From NCBI GenBank assembly GCA_012515725.1, contig JAAYXU010000060.1, forward strand, positions 1 to 9,104: DNA of 9,104 bases, read 5' to 3'. A program made the translations under genes and the position numbers. The notes under the pieces are model-generated. The model was not told the origin of the DNA and made no database searches. It was given only the letters and a program-made list of their open reading frames with translations. Source of the DNA: Clostridiales bacterium. Lineage in GTDB: Bacteria > Bacillota > Clostridia > Christensenellales > UMGS416. Shown here piece by piece: positions 6,104 through 9,104 of the stretch. Numbering within the stretch: the stretch's first letter is position 1; the number at the start of each line of letters is the position of its first letter.

Positions 6104-7550
6104 CGGAGGCTCTTTCGGGGTATAGATCCTGATCGGTAAGTATGATATATCGGAGCACATCGCGATCCGAGTTGGCCGATTTGTTGATCCATACCACGGT
6201 CCGTCCGGTTACGACCGGAAGTATGCCCTTCTCGCCCTCGGACGTGAGACGGCAGGTCTCGCCCTTGTCGTATATATAGACCCACACACCTTCGTTCTTG
6301 CCGTAGACAACGAACCCGTCGCCCAGCGTATAGGTGGTCACGCCCGTCTCGATAAGCCTGGGCTCTCCGCCGGGCTCGCTGACATACAGGCTGCTTCCCG
6401 GAGATTTATTGCCGTCCAGCCATACGAAGACCTCGCCGTTGAAAAGCGGTTCGTGCACGTATGTGTTCGGCTCGTACACCCGCGGATGTGGCCCGTTGGC
6501 GTCGAAATCCTCGCTGAGCTTCATATAATAGATCGCCGAGACTTCGCCCTCCTCGCGTATGTCGTCCTGTCCGGAGGCTTGATCGGCTTCTTCGGCAATA
6601 GGCCCGGCCCATACCACCCAGTCCTCATAGGCGCACGGCGCGGAGACGCCATATGTGGCTACCTCGTCGAATGAAAAAAGCGTGATCTGATCCTGCTCCT
6701 TGAGGTCAAATAGCACCAGCGAATCGACGGTTTTGCTGGTCCGCTCCATATAGATGAGCGTGTTTCCGTACAGCCGCAGCTTTGGTTTCCCGTTCTTGTT
6801 GTTCTGCAGCATGAACTTTTTGTTGGTCGAGGCCGTATTGTTGTTGCGGTCGTATACGTAGATTTTGTTGTTGGTGCCGTGGTCGGTGTCGAGCCATACG
6901 ATCCAGTCGTGGTTAACCAGCGTCTCGTATATCTCTCCCTTGTACTCCCCCGTCTCGGCGACCTTCTGGTACTCGCCGGTATCGAGGTTGTAAAGGTATA
7001 CGGCCTTCATGACCTCGGCCGCCAATGAGCCGCTCCCCGACGAAAATACGATCTCCCTGTCGTATATGCCGGTGGGCATATTGATATAGTCCTGGTCGAA
7101 CGCGATGTCCGCCGCGCCAAAAGACAGGTCCCGCGGCCCGCCGGGCGATGCCGTCACGAGCGGCGCTGACAGCGCCGCGCCCCGCGCCGGATAGTTGCGC
7201 GGCGCCTGGGTCGCGACTCCCGGCGGAATCGTGGCTACCGGCGGCGCCTGTGCGGGCTGATCGCCCACCAGCGCCCGAACGCCCACGATGACGCCCACAA
7301 GTACGGCGGCTGCCGCCGCCACGATGCCAAGCCGGGGCAGCAGACGCTTCCAGTCTGCCTGGGTCAGCGCGCGGACGATACGCCGCAGCATCTCCGCCGC
7401 GTCAAAGGGCCGGCTCTGCCTCGCAGCGCGCTCCGGACGCCGTTTTTTTTCGGGCATAATCACAGGCCCGTCGTATTTTGAACGCCTGTCCCCGCCCTCA
7501 ACATGGCGGGTCTGCTGATGCCGCGCTGCACGATCGGTTGGCCGGGGCAT
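6090..7550 (-). CDS. Membrane-anchored seven-bladed beta-propeller protein, unknown function
   Basis: 486 residues; the exact family is not recognised. Residues 1-70 are cytoplasmic and very rich in Arg/Lys; one membrane helix lies at about 74-95, then a Pro/Ala/Thr linker (about 98-137), then about 340 residues outside the membrane. That part shows seven repeats of a pattern like x-VVW-x(8-20)-hYhYDhxxGE: near 162-190, 213-236, 261-284, 307-345, 370-393, 410-430 and 448-473. Examples are DWIVWLD, DWVVWAG, VFVWLD and TVVWIN. This is the spacing of a TolB/DUF5050-like propeller, suggesting a binding or scaffolding surface at the envelope. The start at 7550 is chosen for AGAGGTG (7561-7555); the in-frame ATG at 7625 lies upstream of the predicted transcription start and the one at 7457 lacks a binding site. 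It overlaps radA by 14 bp. Any link to RadA or to the sigma factor upstream is inference. Confidence 0.85.
   Translation of the reverse strand: MPRPTDRAARHQQTRHVEGGDRRSKYDGPVIMPEKKRRPERAARQSRPFDAAEMLRRIVRALTQADWKRLLPRLGIVAAAAAVLVGVIVGVRALVGDQPAQAPPVATIPPGVATQAPRNYPARGAALSAPLVTASPGGPRDLSFGAADIAFDQDYINMPTGIYDREIVFSSGSGSLAAEVMKAVYLYNLDTGEYQKVAETGEYKGEIYETLVNHDWIVWLDTDHGTNNKIYVYDRNNNTASTNKKFMLQNNKNGKPKLRLYGNTLIYMERTSKTVDSLVLFDLKEQDQITLFSFDEVATYGVSAPCAYEDWVVWAGPIAEEADQASGQDDIREEGEVSAIYYMKLSEDFDANGPHPRVYEPNTYVHEPLFNGEVFVWLDGNKSPGSSLYVSEPGGEPRLIETGVTTYTLGDGFVVYGKNEGVWVYIYDKGETCRLTSEGEKGILPVVTGRTVVWINKSANSDRDVLRYIILTDQDLYPERASDGKG
7160..7178. repeat. Near-perfect 19-bp palindrome inside the propeller gene
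   Basis: GCGGCGCTG (7160-7168), one central A, then CAGCGCCGC (7170-7178): 9-bp arms with a single-base centre. It lies in the codons for the Ala/Pro-rich linker after the membrane helix. In GC-rich, Ala-rich coding sequence such a palindrome can occur by chance, but it could also form a strong hairpin or bind a dimeric protein. Confidence 0.6.
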
Positions 7551-7554
7551 AGTA

Positions 7555-7561
7555 CACCTCT
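7555..7561 (-). promoter_or_regulatory. Ribosome binding site deciding the propeller-gene start
   Basis: AGAGGTG on the minus strand, 4 nt before the ATG at 7550; spacing slightly short but the best match near any in-frame ATG. Confidence 0.7.
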
Positions 7562-7581
7562 CTTTGCGGATATGATATTGT

Positions 7582-7613
7582 ATTATAACATAAAACGGCC
7601 CTATGAAAAACAA
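7582..7613 (-). promoter_or_regulatory. Probable promoter of the propeller-radA-yacL operon
   Basis: Minus strand: a perfect TATAAT at 7587-7582 in an AT-rich stretch. The -35 is poor: TTTTTC (7610-7605) at 17 bp or TTGTTT (7613-7608) at 20 bp. A start near 7575 would give a leader of about 25 nt with AGAGGTG. The weak -35, lying inside the hairpin at 7596-7618, suggests help from an activator or an alternative sigma factor. Confidence 0.5.
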
Positions 7614-7618
7614 GGCCG
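7596..7618 (-). terminator. GC hairpin with T-run, possible terminator of the sigma operon
   Basis: On the minus strand CGGCC (7618-7614) pairs with GGCCG (7600-7596), extended by one A-T and two G-T pairs, with a loop of about 7 nt. TTTTAT follows immediately. It lies 64 bp after the stop of the sigma partner gene and directly before the -10 of the next operon, so it could end that transcript and also shape the promoter. Confidence 0.5.
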
Positions 7619-7643
7619 CAGTCAATTTACTTTTTGTTCATCT

Positions 7644-7676
7644 ATTCGACAGAATCAGGCAATGATTTCTACGAAT
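7644..7676 (-). repeat. AT-rich imperfect hairpin just after the sigma-partner gene
   Basis: ATTCG (7644-7648) pairs with CGAAT (7672-7676), and AGAATCA (7651-7657) with TGATTTCT (7663-7670) allowing one bulged base. That gives 12 base pairs around a 5-nt loop, with a 2x1 internal loop. It starts 5 nt after the TGA of the minus-strand gene. No T-tract follows, so it is not a standard terminator; a 3'-end stabiliser or an operator is possible. Confidence 0.5.
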
Positions 7677-7681
7677 TTCAT

Positions 7682-8971
7682 TCAGTTCTGTTGCGGCGGG
7701 AGCAAATAGTCCGCATGGTATCCTGGATTCGGATCGACCGGCATGAGCCCGATTTCATGAAAGAGCGCGTCAGCCTGCTCCAGGGCCCGGGCAGCGAGCG
7801 CGGCGGGAATATCGGTATCCTCTATCGCGAGCGCTTTATCGGCCCAGACCCCGAAATTCTCGCGGATGCTGTCGGCGTAGCCCTCGCCGTCCTCGGGGAT
7901 CCACTGGTCTGCAGGGAGCATGAATCCAACAAAGTAGTTCATCTTCAGCGTCAGCCTGACCGGATGGCTCACGCTTTCCCGCGTCCGCACGTCGTCGCCA
8001 AGGAGGCGGAATTCCAGTATATGCGCCCACAGATAGACGGTCACTTCGTCGCCCGCCGTCTCCCGGCCGAACTCCTCATAGACCGCGATCACAAGCCTGC
8101 CCTCTCCCAAACCGGTCACCCGGTCCTCAAGCAGCGCCAGCGTGACCTCGTCAACAGGAGACGTCGGATCGAGCCGGTCAAGGTACAGCCTTTGCGCTTC
8201 GTCGAGCGGTCCGGCGGTCGGGGACGGCTTTGCCGCGAAGGGAAGCGGCAGTGACAGGCTCAGCTGCGTACCGGCGTCCCTGACCGTGTCATTGAGGGCA
8301 TCCTGGAGCACCAGAAACTCGCCCGCCGCGGTCAGCAGGTCGCATTTCAAAACGGTGTCCGCCCATTTCTCGTCAAGCCCCAGCGCGGCCGGGTCGAACT
8401 GCGCGATAGGTACCATCCGGGATAGGCTCCATTCGTTCCTATTGGGCCTTACAAACTCCATATAGTAGAAGGCATCCTCGGTCCATTTGACCGTGTCCAT
8501 TCCGAGCGCGGCCGACGCGGCCATGATCATCCGGCGGCACAGGTTTTCTCTAGTCTCCTCGTACACGGCAGACCACCGCGTAAACGGGACGCAGTCCGTC
8601 AGATCGAGTCCCCGCTCAAACAGAAGCGCGTATGTTACGGCGTCGTCCGCGGACGTACGATCCAGATCACCATAGAGCGCCTCGATGGCCCGCACGATTT
8701 CGGGATCGATGGCCTCGGGCGCGGTAGTAATGACCGCTGGTGTCACGGACGGGGACGGCGCGGTCTTCCCGGACGCTGCCGCGTGGCGCGTCGACACCGT
8801 ATCGGGAAGCGGCGCGCCCCAAAGGCTCCAGCCTGTAAAAAGAAGTACCGCGCAGACCGCGGACGATCCCAGGCCGATGAGCGCCCGCTTAATGGCCCAG
8901 CGGCGGGCCGCCCGCTTTATCGTACTGTCGACCAGTTCCTGCGGTACGCTGTCACTATAAATACCGTTCAT
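7682..8971 (-). CDS. Single-pass membrane protein paired with the sigma factor, probable anti-sigma factor
   Basis: 429 residues. A short cytoplasmic head (1-29, with VPQELVDSTIKRAARR) precedes one membrane helix (about 30-50), a Pro/Ser/Thr linker (about 57-88) and a long extracytoplasmic part. Its ATG overlaps the sigma-factor stop (ATGA), with AAGGGG 10 nt upstream. Translational coupling of an ECF-like sigma gene to a single-pass membrane protein is the classic sigma/anti-sigma arrangement. The head is short and lacks the zinc-binding HxxxCxxC motif, so it would be a non-ZAS type, as in many clostridial pairs. The outer part holds two modules with a shared motif: LDRTSADDAVTYALLFER (103-120) and LDPTSPVDEVTLALLEDR (267-284), each preceded by a Pro/Ser/Thr-rich stretch (about 71-85; 243-254). 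The second module, with VYLWAHILEF and WIPEDGEGYADSIRENF, resembles clostridial extracellular domains I cannot name. The ligand is unknown; the anti-sigma role is inference from context. Confidence 0.8.
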   Translation of the reverse strand: MNGIYSDSVPQELVDSTIKRAARRWAIKRALIGLGSSAVCAVLLFTGWSLWGAPLPDTVSTRHAAASGKTAPSPSVTPAVITTAPEAIDPEIVRAIEALYGDLDRTSADDAVTYALLFERGLDLTDCVPFTRWSAVYEETRENLCRRMIMAASAALGMDTVKWTEDAFYYMEFVRPNRNEWSLSRMVPIAQFDPAALGLDEKWADTVLKCDLLTAAGEFLVLQDALNDTVRDAGTQLSLSLPLPFAAKPSPTAGPLDEAQRLYLDRLDPTSPVDEVTLALLEDRVTGLGEGRLVIAVYEEFGRETAGDEVTVYLWAHILEFRLLGDDVRTRESVSHPVRLTLKMNYFVGFMLPADQWIPEDGEGYADSIRENFGVWADKALAIEDTDIPAALAARALEQADALFHEIGLMPVDPNPGYHADYLLPPQQN

Positions 8972-9104
8972 AACCCATCAACCCCTTCGGTCAGCGCGAG
9001 TTTCAGCTTCCGACGAGCACGCGCGAGTCGGGTGCGCACCGTAGCCGCCGGTACGTCCAGCATCACGGCGATCTCCCCTGTACGAAAACCCGCGAAGTGG
9101 TAGA
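8968..9104 (-). CDS. Sigma-70 family (ECF-like) RNA polymerase sigma factor, C-terminal end only
   Basis: Only the last 44 residues are in the window; the gene continues past the right edge. They begin YHFAGFRTGEIAVML, continue DVPAATVRTRLARARRKL and end ALTEGVDGL. This is the helix-turn-helix of sigma region 4, with the usual hxxxGhxxxEIAxhLxhPxxTVRTRLxRARxxL pattern; the second helix contacts the promoter -35 element. The end so soon after region 4 fits an ECF-type factor, but the group cannot be fixed without the N-terminal part. The TGA (8970-8968) overlaps the ATG of the membrane partner gene, so the two are co-expressed. Confidence 0.9.
   Translation of the reverse strand, partial: YHFAGFRTGEIAVMLDVPAATVRTRLARARRKLKLALTEGVDGL

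Noticed and set aside
6104..6160. 19-residue N-terminal extension of RadA
   Set aside because: RadA proteins begin shortly before the zinc finger, as with the MAKDSAKT start; the extension would lengthen the overlap with the propeller gene from 14 to 71 bp.
7634..8254. 206-codon plus-strand frame opposite the sigma-partner gene
   Set aside because: It starts inside the intergenic hairpin, has no ribosome binding site, and lies antisense to a gene supported by ATGA coupling.

Overview
The window (about 9.1 kb) looks like the chromosome of a fairly GC-rich member of the Bacillota, most likely an uncultured or gut-type clostridium. The reasons are a DegV-family protein, a DUF1836 regulator, a radA-yacL pair, a clostridial-style sigma/membrane-partner pair, AGGAGG-like ribosome binding sites and near-consensus TTGNNN-17-TATAAT promoters. 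There is no sign of plasmid, phage structural, transposase, tRNA, rRNA or CRISPR sequence. The taxonomic call is inference.

Layout, left to right. (1) Positions 1-461: an AT-richer patch (about 48% GC over the first 420 bases by hand count, against roughly 65-70% in sampled lines of neighbouring genes). It holds a long stem-loop (85-125), an orphan 84-residue two-helix membrane protein on the minus strand, and an overlapping 19-codon ORF whose start resembles the N-terminus of an XRE-type regulator. (2) 462-1322, minus: a DegV-family lipid-binding protein. (3) 1323-1482: a divergent promoter region with two near-consensus sigma-A-type promoters back to back and an inverted ATTACA/TGTAAT repeat next to or over the two -35 boxes. 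(4) 1483-3558, plus: a two-gene operon of a DUF1836 helix-turn-helix protein and a tagaturonate epimerase (UxaE) whose ATG directly follows the regulator's stop. (5) 3572-9104, minus: a run of five genes. In transcription order these are the C-terminal end of a sigma-70-family (ECF-like) factor, a single-pass membrane protein overlapping it by ATGA (probable anti-sigma factor), a 131-bp intergenic region with two hairpins and a promoter, a membrane-anchored seven-bladed beta-propeller protein, RadA (overlapping the propeller gene by 14 bp), and the membrane PIN/TRAM protein YacL.

How the genes may work together. The sigma factor and its membrane partner form a candidate envelope-signalling switch. 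The propeller-radA-yacL genes probably form a separate transcription unit starting at the promoter near 7582. In Bacillus subtilis radA and yacL flank disA (c-di-AMP synthase); here disA is absent from between them. The DUF1836-UxaE pair suggests locally regulated hexuronate metabolism, with no other uronate gene in view. I see no clear defence system or other wholly new system. The least explained items are the duplicated-module membrane partner of the sigma factor, the propeller protein coupled to radA, and the left-hand patch with its hairpin and overlapping mini-ORF.
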